DNA from: Axinella damicornis
Lineage: Eukaryota; Porifera; Demospongiae; Axinellida; Axinellidae
Assembly (NCBI GenBank): GCA_963931865.1
Contig: OZ007508.1
Span: 14,816,781-14,880,780 of the forward strand
Length of the DNA: 64,000 nucleotides
Direction: 5' to 3'
In this document: positions 16,365 to 24,857 of the stretch, piece after piece
Position numbering within the stretch: the stretch's first letter is position 1
How the letters are laid out: every line of letters starts with the position of its first letter
The notes under the pieces: generated by a model
Databases searched by the model: none
What the model was told of the DNA's origin: nothing
The model's input: only the letters and a program-made list of their open reading frames with translations
Position numbers and translations under genes: made by a program

Positions 16365-17519
16365 ATGATTAAGCGTTTCTTATTCCCTATAGTTATCTTA
16401 TTCGTGGGCTTTGGTCTCGCCGCTGCCATTATCGTGACCGGACCCAGGCTTGAACAGCAACCACCACGCTCAAATGCCCCTCTTGTCAGAACCTGGAGTG
16501 CCGATGCGGAGACGGTGCAGCTTACGTCAATTACCCACGGCACCGTGCTACCGAGAACGGAAAGTGAACTGATTCCCGAGGTTTCGGGCAGGGTCACCGG
16601 CATCTCTCCCGCCATGGTATCGGGCGGCTTTTTCAACGAAGGCGATGTGCTGCTGGAGATTGACCCGCTGGACTACGAGGTCGCCCTTGAACAGGCAAAA
16701 GCCAACCTGGCTTCCGCCCGCAGTGACCTGAACAACGCAGAGCGCGCTTACAAACGGCAACAGGATCTGGCCAGAAAGCAGTCTGCCAGCCAGTCGCAGC
16801 AGGATGATGCGCTGAATCGGCTCCGTTTCGCACAGGCATCGCTGCGTGAAGCCACAGCAAGGTTGTCCAAGGCCGGCCGCGATCTGGAACGCACCCGGGT
16901 CACCGCACCCTATGACGGCCGTGTCCGCAGTGAACGCGTGGATATCGGGCAGTTCGTTACCAGGGGTCAGTCGTTCGCCAGTCTTTATGCCACGGATGTG
17001 GCCGAGGTGCGGCTGCCGATTCACGATGAGGAACTGGCCTACCTGGAACTGCCGCTCGCCAGTGTCAGGAAAGCGATTCAGCCCACGGTGATGCTGCGCG
17101 CGAAGTTCGCCGGGGAAGAACATATCTGGGAGGGCAGGGTAGTCAGAACGGAGGGCGAACTGGACCCTCAGACACGCATGATCAATGTCATCGCCCAGGT
17201 GGCTTCACCTTACGATCAGGGAGACAAACCGCCCCTTGCGGTGGGTCTGTTTGTTGAAGCGGAAATTGTCGGCAACCGGGTGAACAACGTCTTTATCCTG
17301 CCGCGCTCTGCACTACAGGCCAACGAGCAGGTATACGTACTCAGCAGCGATAACCGGCTACAGTTCCGTGATGTTGAAATTTTGCGCATCGTCGGCGAAG
17401 AAGTTTATGTGCGGAGCGGTATCAGCCCCGGTGAAACCATCTGCCTGTCTACGGTGAACAATGCCATTGAGGGTATGCGGGTCAGGCCCGTCGACGAAGC
17501 GGGGCTGGCAGCCTCATGA
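16365..17519 (+). CDS. RND efflux periplasmic adaptor subunit
   Basis: A 384-residue membrane fusion protein. One N-terminal hydrophobic helix (FLFPIVILFVGFGLAAAII) anchors it. The two lipoyl half-motifs (VSGRVTGISPAMVSGGFFNEGDVLLEID and RVTAPYDGRVRSERVDIGQFV) flank a coiled-coil hairpin (residues about 105-165, ANLASARSDLNNAERAYKRQ). The C-terminal beta-barrel and membrane-proximal domains follow. It links the pump at 17516 to an outer-membrane channel that is not encoded in the window. It overlaps the pump gene by ATGA. Confidence 0.9.
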   Translation: MIKRFLFPIVILFVGFGLAAAIIVTGPRLEQQPPRSNAPLVRTWSADAETVQLTSITHGTVLPRTESELIPEVSGRVTGISPAMVSGGFFNEGDVLLEIDPLDYEVALEQAKANLASARSDLNNAERAYKRQQDLARKQSASQSQQDDALNRLRFAQASLREATARLSKAGRDLERTRVTAPYDGRVRSERVDIGQFVTRGQSFASLYATDVAEVRLPIHDEELAYLELPLASVRKAIQPTVMLRAKFAGEEHIWEGRVVRTEGELDPQTRMINVIAQVASPYDQGDKPPLAVGLFVEAEIVGNRVNNVFILPRSALQANEQVYVLSSDNRLQFRDVEILRIVGEEVYVRSGISPGETICLSTVNNAIEGMRVRPVDEAGLAAS

Positions 17520-20500
17520 AACCGATCATTGCCTGGTTCGCAGCGAACCCTGTTGCCGCCAACCTGTTGATGATGCTGATCATCCTGGCGGGGCTGGTGA
17601 CCCTGCCGCAGATGCAGCGAAAGTCATTTCCTGACATCGACATTCCGATCATCAGTGTCACTGTGCCCTACCTCGGCGCCGCTCCGGAAGAAGTGGAAGA
17701 AGGCGTTTGCGTTCGCATCGAAGAGGAACTTGACGGTATTGAGGGCGTCAGGCAGATACGCAGCAATGCCAATGAGGGCATGTGCTCCGTGTCCGTGGAG
17801 CTTTATGAGAGTGCCGATGAATCCAGGGCCCTGGACGAAGTGAAGAACCGGATCGACTCTATCGATACCTTCCCCGAGGAAACCGAAAAGCCCATCACCA
17901 CTCTGGTGGAGCCCATTCGCAATGTGCTGGATATCACCATCACGGGCCCAAAGGACGAGCGAACCCTGAAGGAACTGGCCTACCAGATTCGCGATGACAT
18001 TACACAGTTGCCCGGCGTCACCCAGGCGACCGTATCCAATGTGCGCCCCTATGAAATCTCCATCGAGGTGTCAGAGAAATCCCTGCGGCGCAACAACCTG
18101 TCCTTTGATCAGGTGGCGGCGGCAGTTCGTACCGGGTCCCTCGACCTGCCGGGCGGTTCCATCAAGACACGGGCCGGGGAAATTCTGCTACGCACCAAGG
18201 GACAGGCTTACTGGGGTAAGGAATTCGAGGATCTGGTGGTCACAACCCGCCCCGATGGCACACGCGTCTACCTGAAGGATGTGGCGAGTGTCGTTGACGG
18301 CTTCGCAGACACGGATCAGGCCCTGCTGATGAATGACCGACCCGCCGCACTCATCCGTGTTGCCAGAATGGGAGAGCAGGATATCCAGCATATCGCAGGA
18401 ACCGTGAGGCAGTACGTTAAAGACGTTGCGCCACGACTGCCGGAAGGTGTCGAGCTGACCGTCTGGAATGATGACAGCACCATCCTGGAAGACCGCCTGG
18501 AGACCCTGCTGAACAGTGGTCGCCAGGGATTTCTGATGGTTCTGATCCTGCTTGCGCTGTTTCTGCGGCCACGCCTTGCCTTCTGGGTGAGCCTGGGTGT
18601 CCCGGTCGCCTTCCTGGGCGCCATCTTCCTGGCAAACACTGTCGGGATGAGCATCAATGCTATTTCGCTGTTCGGCTTCATCCTCGTCCTCGGTATTCTC
18701 GTGGACGACGCCATTGTCGTCGGCGAGAGTGTTCATTCAAGGCAGCGGGAGGGTATCCGGCCACTGCCCGCTGCCATTGAAGGTGCACAACAGGTCACCA
18801 TTCCGGTGACCTTTGGTGTGCTGACAACCGTGGCTGCCTTTATGCCACTCCTGTTCGTCACGGGGTTTATGGGTCAGGTCATGAGCGTCATCGCAACCAC
18901 CGTAATCTGCTGCCTGGTGTTTTCGCTCATTGAATCGCAGATGGTTCTTCCGGCTCACCTGGGACATACCCATGTTAAATCCGCCTCGGGTGAAGTCGGG
19001 ATGATGCTGGTACCCATCATCGCCATCCTGTTGCCGGGCATCGCCTGGGATCTGCGGTCCTATACTGCCTTCGCCATTGCCATTGCCAGTGCCCTGTTCG
19101 CGCTGCATCTTGCCGGTTACTTCGCAGGATTCGCGCAGATGATCATCCGATTTCAATCACGATTCGCCGATGGCCTGGAATCCTTTATCAACTATCAGTT
19201 CAGGGCTGCGGCCAGTACCGCCCTCAAGGCAAGGTATATGACGGCTGCCATCGCTCTGGTGGCACTCATGTCTGCCATCGCCATCCTGGCCAGCGGTCGT
19301 CTGCCGTTTTCCTTCTTTCCGCCGCTTGCTTCCGATCAGGTCATCGCGAAGCTCACCATGCCCCTGGGCACCAGTGCGGAAGCCACCAGGGCAGGCATCC
19401 TGCAACTGGAAGATTCAGCAAAGGCCGTCAGGAAGCGGCTGAACCGGGAATACCCGGATGCGCCACCGGTCATGCACGTCCTGTCGGTAGTTGGCAGCCA
19501 GTTGTCCGGAAACCGTGGACCGCCCAGTTCAAGTGCCACCCCCGGTGGCACTTCGAACGGCCACCTGGGTGAAGTCTTCCTGCAACTTACACCCAGCCAG
19601 ACCCGGGACATCGGAACCCGCGAGGTCGCGGATATCTGGCGTGACGCGAACGGCCTGATACCGGATGCCGTGGAACTGAAGTTCAATGCCAACCTGTTCA
19701 CTGCGGGCAACGACATCGACATCCAGCTTGAAGGGGACAACGTGGAGGAATTGCGCCTGGTCGCAGAGAAGCTGCGCCTGAAACTGGCGGAATATCCCGG
19801 TGTCATCGACATCACTGACTCCTTCCGGTCCGGCAAGCGGGAAGTAAAACTTTCCATACTCCCCTCCGGAGAATCCCTGGGTCTCAATCTCGGAAGTCTG
19901 GCGCGCCAGGTCAGGCAGGCGTTTTACGGGGAGGAAGCCCAGCGCATTCAAAGAGGGCGGGATGATGTACGCGTCATGGTGCGCTATACGGAAGACGAAA
20001 GACGCTCCCTTGGCACACTGGATGCCATGAGAATCCGAACACCGGATGGTTCGGAAGTACCCTTCTCGATCGTCGCAAAGGCAGACCCGGGCCGGGGTTT
20101 TTCATCCATCCGACGCGCCGATGGCCGCCGGGTTGTGAATGTTGTCGCGGATGTGGACCGCACGCAGATCACGGCGAACGAGGTTCTGGCTGACCTTCGC
20201 TCCGGACCCATCCAGGAACTGATGGCGCCCTACCCCCGCGTTACCTATCGACTGGAAGGCGCGCAGGCAGATCAGAGTGAATCGATCAGCAGCCTGGTGC
20301 CCAATACAATAGTCGCCCTGTTCGTCATCTTCGCACTGCTGGCCATTCCGCTACGCTCCTATATCCAACCCCTGATCATCATGAGTGTCATTCCATTCGC
20401 GTTCGTCGGCGCCATCTGGGGGCATCTGATCATGAAGAACCTCGGATTCGTTTCCGGCATTGCCATGATGTCAGTACTCGGTTTTGTCGCGGCAACGGGG

Positions 20501-20854
20501 GTGGTGGTCAATTCATCACTGGTGCTGGTGCACAGCGTCAACTACCGGCGCAACATGGGTGAATCTATCCACGATGCCGTACTTAGTGCCGCCGTATCCC
20601 GTTGCAGGCCGATCGTGCTGACCTCCATAACCACCTTTGTCGGCCTTCTACCCCTGATGCTGAACAAGAGCGTCCAGGCGCAGTTTCTGGTACCCATGGC
20701 AGTGTCACTGTCATTCGGTGTCTTATTCGCCACCCTGGTAACGCTGCTGGTGGTGCCCTCCGGCTACCTGATCCTGGATGATCTCGGTAAGCTGGCACGT
20801 CGGGCGGTGCTGGCGCTGACTGAGTCAGACAGCCCGCGGGAGCAGAACCAATGA
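17516..20854 (+). CDS. RND family efflux permease (HAE-1/AcrB-like)
   Basis: A 1112-residue inner-membrane pump with the twelve-helix RND layout: helix 1 at the N-terminus, a large periplasmic loop with PN/PC domains, helices around residues 335-500 and a second half. GILVDDAIVVGESV in the fourth helix carries the paired Asp residues of the proton relay. GFVAATGVVVNSSLVLV is the matching motif in the second half. It is slightly longer than typical AcrB proteins, with an extra hydrophobic stretch between the halves (near VGMMLVPIIAILLPGIAWDL). It probably exports amphipathic compounds; the substrate is unknown. Confidence 0.92.
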   Translation: MKPIIAWFAANPVAANLLMMLIILAGLVTLPQMQRKSFPDIDIPIISVTVPYLGAAPEEVEEGVCVRIEEELDGIEGVRQIRSNANEGMCSVSVELYESADESRALDEVKNRIDSIDTFPEETEKPITTLVEPIRNVLDITITGPKDERTLKELAYQIRDDITQLPGVTQATVSNVRPYEISIEVSEKSLRRNNLSFDQVAAAVRTGSLDLPGGSIKTRAGEILLRTKGQAYWGKEFEDLVVTTRPDGTRVYLKDVASVVDGFADTDQALLMNDRPAALIRVARMGEQDIQHIAGTVRQYVKDVAPRLPEGVELTVWNDDSTILEDRLETLLNSGRQGFLMVLILLALFLRPRLAFWVSLGVPVAFLGAIFLANTVGMSINAISLFGFILVLGILVDDAIVVGESVHSRQREGIRPLPAAIEGAQQVTIPVTFGVLTTVAAFMPLLFVTGFMGQVMSVIATTVICCLVFSLIESQMVLPAHLGHTHVKSASGEVGMMLVPIIAILLPGIAWDLRSYTAFAIAIASALFALHLAGYFAGFAQMIIRFQSRFADGLESFINYQFRAAASTALKARYMTAAIALVALMSAIAILASGRLPFSFFPPLASDQVIAKLTMPLGTSAEATRAGILQLEDSAKAVRKRLNREYPDAPPVMHVLSVVGSQLSGNRGPPSSSATPGGTSNGHLGEVFLQLTPSQTRDIGTREVADIWRDANGLIPDAVELKFNANLFTAGNDIDIQLEGDNVEELRLVAEKLRLKLAEYPGVIDITDSFRSGKREVKLSILPSGESLGLNLGSLARQVRQAFYGEEAQRIQRGRDDVRVMVRYTEDERRSLGTLDAMRIRTPDGSEVPFSIVAKADPGRGFSSIRRADGRRVVNVVADVDRTQITANEVLADLRSGPIQELMAPYPRVTYRLEGAQADQSESISSLVPNTIVALFVIFALLAIPLRSYIQPLIIMSVIPFAFVGAIWGHLIMKNLGFVSGIAMMSVLGFVAATGVVVNSSLVLVHSVNYRRNMGESIHDAVLSAAVSRCRPIVLTSITTFVGLLPLMLNKSVQAQFLVPMAVSLSFGVLFATLVTLLVVPSGYLILDDLGKLARRAVLALTESDSPREQNQ

Positions 20855-21192
20855 AAACGCGCTATATCACCGAGATGGGCATGGGTACGGACGTTCACGG
20901 ACGTGACTACACCCGGGCGGCCGAACGCGCCGTGTTCGACGCGATCCATCATTCCAGCCTGCACTTCTTCACACCGCTGGGAAAGACAGCCAGTGATATG
21001 TTCATCGATTTGATGATTGGCGTACCCGAACCGGAACAGGTAGATAAAGAACGGGTCGCCGCTGCGCTTCCCTACGGCACGGTCAGCGTCACCGTAGAAA
21101 AAGGCGGGCTGGAAATTCCGGCTGACGACGGCAGGGATGCCATCATCATCGCCAATGCGGGAATTATCGTACGACTGGAGGATTCATTATGA
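20851..21192 (+). CDS. Lin0512 family protein
   Basis: A 113-residue protein recognisable by EMGMGTDVHGRDYTRAAERAV and the downstream GVPEPEQVDKERVAAALPYG, the pattern of the Lin0512 family (small proteins of unknown function with an amphipathic helix and beta strands). It overlaps the RND gene and the esterase gene by ATGA on both sides, so it belongs to the pump operon. Its role there is unknown. Confidence 0.75.
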   Translation: MKTRYITEMGMGTDVHGRDYTRAAERAVFDAIHHSSLHFFTPLGKTASDMFIDLMIGVPEPEQVDKERVAAALPYGTVSVTVEKGGLEIPADDGRDAIIIANAGIIVRLEDSL

Positions 21193-22232
21193 CAACCACA
21201 CTGATTATCGCCGCCAGCCTCATCGCGCTGCTCGTCTGGCTCTCTTTTCTCTACCGGGTACCGGACATGAGCCATCTTGATGCACCCGAGGCGCCGCTGG
21301 TCAAAGCGCCGGAACATATCAGCGAAGCACATCACGAGGTGGTCGAGAAACTCCGTGACTACCACAGCGCACCTTTGGCGAAGAACGCGCAGGAGGCCCG
21401 GCGAAGGTTTCATGCGGTATTCTCACGGCCCGTGAGCATCGAACCGGTCCCGGTGGATGCCGGTGGTGTTCCCGCTGAGTGGATCGTCGCTGAAGGGGCC
21501 GACCCGGACCGGCGTCTGCTGTATATTCACGGCGGCGCCTTTATTGTCGGGAGTCCCGAAACCCACCGGCACATAACATCCGAAATCTCCAGAAAGACCG
21601 GAACTGCCGTCCTCGCCATTGATTACCGCATGCGCCCGGAACACAAACTGACTGCCGCCCAACAGGATACGAGAACCGCCTGCCAATGGATGCTTGAGCA
21701 GGGACCTTCGGTTCAGGGCGCACCGGCCAAACTGTTCATCGCCGGTGATTCAGCGGGCGGAAACCTCGCCCTGTCTCTGATTGCCTGGGCCCGGGACAAG
21801 GGGATTCGTGCCGCCGATGGCGTCATCGCCTTTGCACCTTTGACCGATATGAGCATGAGCAGCCCGACCTGGCGGAAGAATCTGCATTCCGATCCCTTTC
21901 TGGGACCGGGCATTGGTCGCGCATTAAAAGTCCCGGCACTCCTGCGTCATGTCCTGGGACACCTCCAGGGAGGAATCGCCAGCAATAATCCGGTGATGTC
22001 TCCCCTGCTGGGGCCTCTGAACAACCTGCCGCCCACCCTGATACAGGTGTCCCGGGATGAGATGCTCTACGGCGACGCTCTGCGCTACGCCAACAAGGCG
22101 GCAACGGAAGGCAGCGAAGTCATACTTGAAGTCTGGCCCACCCTGGTGCATGTTTTCCAGGGGTTTGCTGAACTGCCCGAAGCTGATGAAGCGCTTGATC
22201 GTGTGGCAGCCTTCGTTCAGGCCAGAACCTGA
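21189..22232 (+). CDS. alpha/beta hydrolase (hormone-sensitive-lipase family)
   Basis: A 347-residue esterase with an N-terminal hydrophobic segment (TTLIIAASLIALLVWLSF) that may anchor it. The oxyanion-hole motif HGGAF and the nucleophile motif GDSAGG are those of family IV esterases. The His (VHVFQGF) and Asp (SRDEMLYGDA) complete the triad. It probably hydrolyses an acyl ester in the membrane or periplasm. As the last gene of the RND operon, it may act on the pump substrate. Two GC-rich hairpins follow its stop codon. Confidence 0.85.
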   Translation: MTTTLIIAASLIALLVWLSFLYRVPDMSHLDAPEAPLVKAPEHISEAHHEVVEKLRDYHSAPLAKNAQEARRRFHAVFSRPVSIEPVPVDAGGVPAEWIVAEGADPDRRLLYIHGGAFIVGSPETHRHITSEISRKTGTAVLAIDYRMRPEHKLTAAQQDTRTACQWMLEQGPSVQGAPAKLFIAGDSAGGNLALSLIAWARDKGIRAADGVIAFAPLTDMSMSSPTWRKNLHSDPFLGPGIGRALKVPALLRHVLGHLQGGIASNNPVMSPLLGPLNNLPPTLIQVSRDEMLYGDALRYANKAATEGSEVILEVWPTLVHVFQGFAELPEADEALDRVAAFVQART

Positions 22233-22276
22233 CCCGGGCGGGTCAGCCTGACTGACGCCGGAACGAAACTGGCGTC
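22229..22276. terminator. paired GC-rich hairpins after the RND operon
   Basis: CTGACCC-GGGC-GGGTCAG (22229-22246) spans the stop codon and forms a 7-bp stem. GACGCC/GGCGTC (22254-22259 and 22271-22276) forms a second stem with an 11-base loop. Neither is followed at once by a T run (a TTTTTT tract lies about 20 bases later), so an intrinsic terminator is possible but not certain. Confidence 0.35.
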
Positions 22277-22353
22277 TACTACAAAAGGCTGTTATCTTTT
22301 TTCTTTGCGCCTTGCCAACTACAGGCGATAAGCTTTTGAACCCGGAGGTACGA

Positions 22354-22779
22354 ATGGGTCAAGTGTCAATCAACGAGAACGTCATGGACCTGACACCGGA
22401 TGGTCCGCGACTGAAGGGCATGCGTTGCAGGCAGTGTAATAACCATGTGTTCCCGATGCAGAAGGGCTGCCCGAAGTGCACCTCCGATGACGTTGAGGAA
22501 GTTCAGCTCGGCACCCGGGGCACGCTCTGGGCATGGACCATCCAGGGATTCCCACCCAAGGCGCCACCTTACCTTGGCGAAACGGACCCGGAGAAATTCA
22601 AACCCTATGGTGTCGGCTATATCGAACTGCCGGGGCAACTCAAGATAGAATCAAGACTGACTATCGCCGATCCCACCGCTTTGAAAAACGGTATGGAAAT
22701 GGAAATTGTCGGTGAAACCATCGGACCGGATGAGGAGGGTAACGACCTGGTCACCTTCGCGTTCGCGCCGGTCGCCTAA
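22354..22779 (+). CDS. Zn-ribbon OB-fold (DUF35) acyl-CoA-associated protein
   Basis: A 141-residue protein. Four Cys in CRQC (residues about 25-28) and CPKC (about 39-42) form the zinc ribbon, followed by an OB-fold (GTLWAWTIQGFPPKAPPYLGE, YGVGYIELPG). DUF35 proteins associate with SCP-x-type thiolases or acyl-CoA hydratases and supply an acyl-CoA-binding surface. ATG 22354 is chosen because GGAGGT precedes it; the frame extends upstream to 22312. The thiolase follows after 13 bases. Confidence 0.88.
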   Translation: MGQVSINENVMDLTPDGPRLKGMRCRQCNNHVFPMQKGCPKCTSDDVEEVQLGTRGTLWAWTIQGFPPKAPPYLGETDPEKFKPYGVGYIELPGQLKIESRLTIADPTALKNGMEMEIVGETIGPDEEGNDLVTFAFAPVA

Positions 22780-22792
22780 CGAGGAGAAAATT

Positions 22793-23941
22793 ATGAGTGA
22801 TGATGTGGCAATTGTAGGTATTGGAATGCATCCCTTCGGACGCCATGAGGGTGTCAGCGGGATGGAACAGGGTGGGGTCGCGGTCAGAAAGGCCTGCTCT
22901 GATGCCGGTATCGAATGGAACGACCTGCAGTTCGCTTTCGGCGGCAGTGTCGCAGCGGGTCAGCCGGACCATATGGTTTCGCAAATGGGCCTGTCCGGTC
23001 TACAGTTCATCAACGTTGTTAACGGTTGTGCCACCGGTGGTTCGGCCCTGATCTCTGCGTACAACACCATCAAGTCAGGTGCTTTCGACCTGGGTGTTGC
23101 CGTCGGCTTCGACAAGCATGAGCGTGGTGCTTTCCGGGTGCAGACCGGTAAACAGGGCGAACGCGACTGGTATGGCGGCAGCGGAATGGCGCTCACCACA
23201 CAGTTCTTCGGCATGAAGATCAACCGATACATGGAAGAGTACGGCATCACCCAGGACTCCCTGGCCCGTGTTGCCTCGAAAGCCTTCCGCAACGGTTCCA
23301 TGAATGAAAACGCATGGCGTCGTCAGGCGTTCTCGGAAGAAGAAGTGCTGCAATCACAAATGCTGTCCTATCCGCTCACCCAGTACATGTTCTGTTCACC
23401 CGGCGAAGGTGGCGTGGCGCTGATCCTGGCGCGGGCAGACCAGGCACACAGGTACACCGACCGGCCAATCTTCCTGAAGTCCGCTGTGGTGCGCTCGCGT
23501 CGTTACGGCAGCTTTGAAGTCCTGGCACCGTCACTGGCCCTCGACTACACGGATGGCCCCACGGTGGATGCATCCAGGGCGGCCTTTGAAGCTGCGGGTG
23601 TGGGTCCGGAAGACATCGACGTGGCCCAGTTGCAGGACACAGAATCCGGCGCAGAGGTCATGCACATGGCAGAAAATGGATTCTGCGAGCATGGCGAACA
23701 GGAGGAAATCCTGGCCAGGGGAGAAACGGAAATCAACGGGAAACTGCCGGTCAACACGGATGGCGGCTGTCTTGCGAATGGCGAGCCGGTGGGCGCTTCG
23801 GGCCTGCGGCAGGTGTATGAAAATGTATTGCAGCTACGTGGCGGTGCCGGCAGGCGCCAGGTGCCGGACGACCCGAAAGTTGCCTACACCCATGTGTATG
23901 GTGCACCGGGTATTTCAGGGGTGACGATCCTCAGTACCTGA
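22793..23941 (+). CDS. thiolase family protein (SCP-x type)
   Basis: A 382-residue thiolase-like enzyme starting at ATG 22793 behind GAGGAG. The nucleophilic Cys is in VVNGCATGGSAL; a His is in NTDGGCLANGEP's neighbourhood and in the C-terminal THVYGAPGISG, where the second Cys of classical thiolases is replaced. This is the subgroup that works as a pair with DUF35 proteins, usually for retro-Claisen or retro-aldol cleavage of branched or steroid side-chain acyl-CoAs. The DUF35 gene directly upstream supports a heteromeric complex. Confidence 0.88.
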   Translation: MSDDVAIVGIGMHPFGRHEGVSGMEQGGVAVRKACSDAGIEWNDLQFAFGGSVAAGQPDHMVSQMGLSGLQFINVVNGCATGGSALISAYNTIKSGAFDLGVAVGFDKHERGAFRVQTGKQGERDWYGGSGMALTTQFFGMKINRYMEEYGITQDSLARVASKAFRNGSMNENAWRRQAFSEEEVLQSQMLSYPLTQYMFCSPGEGGVALILARADQAHRYTDRPIFLKSAVVRSRRYGSFEVLAPSLALDYTDGPTVDASRAAFEAAGVGPEDIDVAQLQDTESGAEVMHMAENGFCEHGEQEEILARGETEINGKLPVNTDGGCLANGEPVGASGLRQVYENVLQLRGGAGRRQVPDDPKVAYTHVYGAPGISGVTILST

Positions 23942-23995
23942 TCCCGTCACCCGGCCAATAAGACAGCAAGCACAATCAGGGAGGGAACGCCGGAA

Positions 23996-24844
23996 ATGAC
24001 CATCTCGGTATCGGAAACCGACGGCCCGCTCGGGGCAATCGTAGAGGATCTGGATCTCGGCATTCAGCTTGACAGCACCGAGGTTGCCGCACTCAGACAG
24101 GTGTGGTTGCAGAGCCATCTCCTGATCTTTCCTGATCAGCAACTGTCCGACGCTGACCTGGAGCGCTATACCCTCTACTTCGGTCAGTTTGGTATCGACC
24201 CATATTTCGCCCCTATTGATGACCACACGAACATCGTCGCCATTGAGCGCAAGGCAGACGAGCAGGCGCCGCTGTTTGCCGAATCCTGGCACAGCGACTG
24301 GAGTTTTCAGAAGGTACCGCCAGCGGGAACCTGCCTGTACGGCATCACGATTCCACCGGTCGGCGGTCAAACCGGCTTCGTGAACCAGCATTTGGCCTAC
24401 GAGCAGATGCCGACGGCGCTGAAGACCCAGGTCCGCGATGCGATTGCCATCCACTCTGCCCGCTCCGGGTACGCACCTGATGGTATCTACGGAGACCGGA
24501 ATCAGGAAGCCGACCGTAGTATGCGCATCATCATTTCAGAGGAGGCGATGGCGACACAGCGACACCCACTGGTGCGTCGTCACCCGGAAACCGGCGTGGA
24601 AAGCATTTTCGGCTGTATCGGCTACATCATCGGTATTGAGGGTATGCCGGATGATGAAGCCAGAGATCTTCTCATGGAGGTTTACCAGTGGCAGACCCGT
24701 GAGGAGTTTGTCTACAGGCACACCTGGCAGGCGAATATGCTGCTGATGTGGGATAACCGCAGTGTGGTCCACCGGGCCTATGGTGGCTTCGACGGCTATG
24801 ATCGCCTGCTGCATCGAACCACCATTGCGGAGCGCGCCGCCTGA
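23996..24844 (+). CDS. TauD/TfdA family 2OG-Fe(II) dioxygenase
   Basis: A 282-residue dioxygenase. The iron ligands are His and Asp in ESWHSDWSF and the distal His in NRSVVHRAYG; the Arg in LLHRTTI binds 2-oxoglutarate. PLGAIVEDLDLG at the N-terminus is typical of the family. Members oxidise sulfonates, phenoxyacetates, alkyl sulfates or carnitine-like compounds. The 54-base gap after the thiolase and the same strand suggest a three-gene operon, in which it could remove a substituent before acyl-CoA cleavage. Confidence 0.87.
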   Translation: MTISVSETDGPLGAIVEDLDLGIQLDSTEVAALRQVWLQSHLLIFPDQQLSDADLERYTLYFGQFGIDPYFAPIDDHTNIVAIERKADEQAPLFAESWHSDWSFQKVPPAGTCLYGITIPPVGGQTGFVNQHLAYEQMPTALKTQVRDAIAIHSARSGYAPDGIYGDRNQEADRSMRIIISEEAMATQRHPLVRRHPETGVESIFGCIGYIIGIEGMPDDEARDLLMEVYQWQTREEFVYRHTWQANMLLMWDNRSVVHRAYGGFDGYDRLLHRTTIAERAA

Positions 24845-24857
24845 CCCGGGTTTCACA

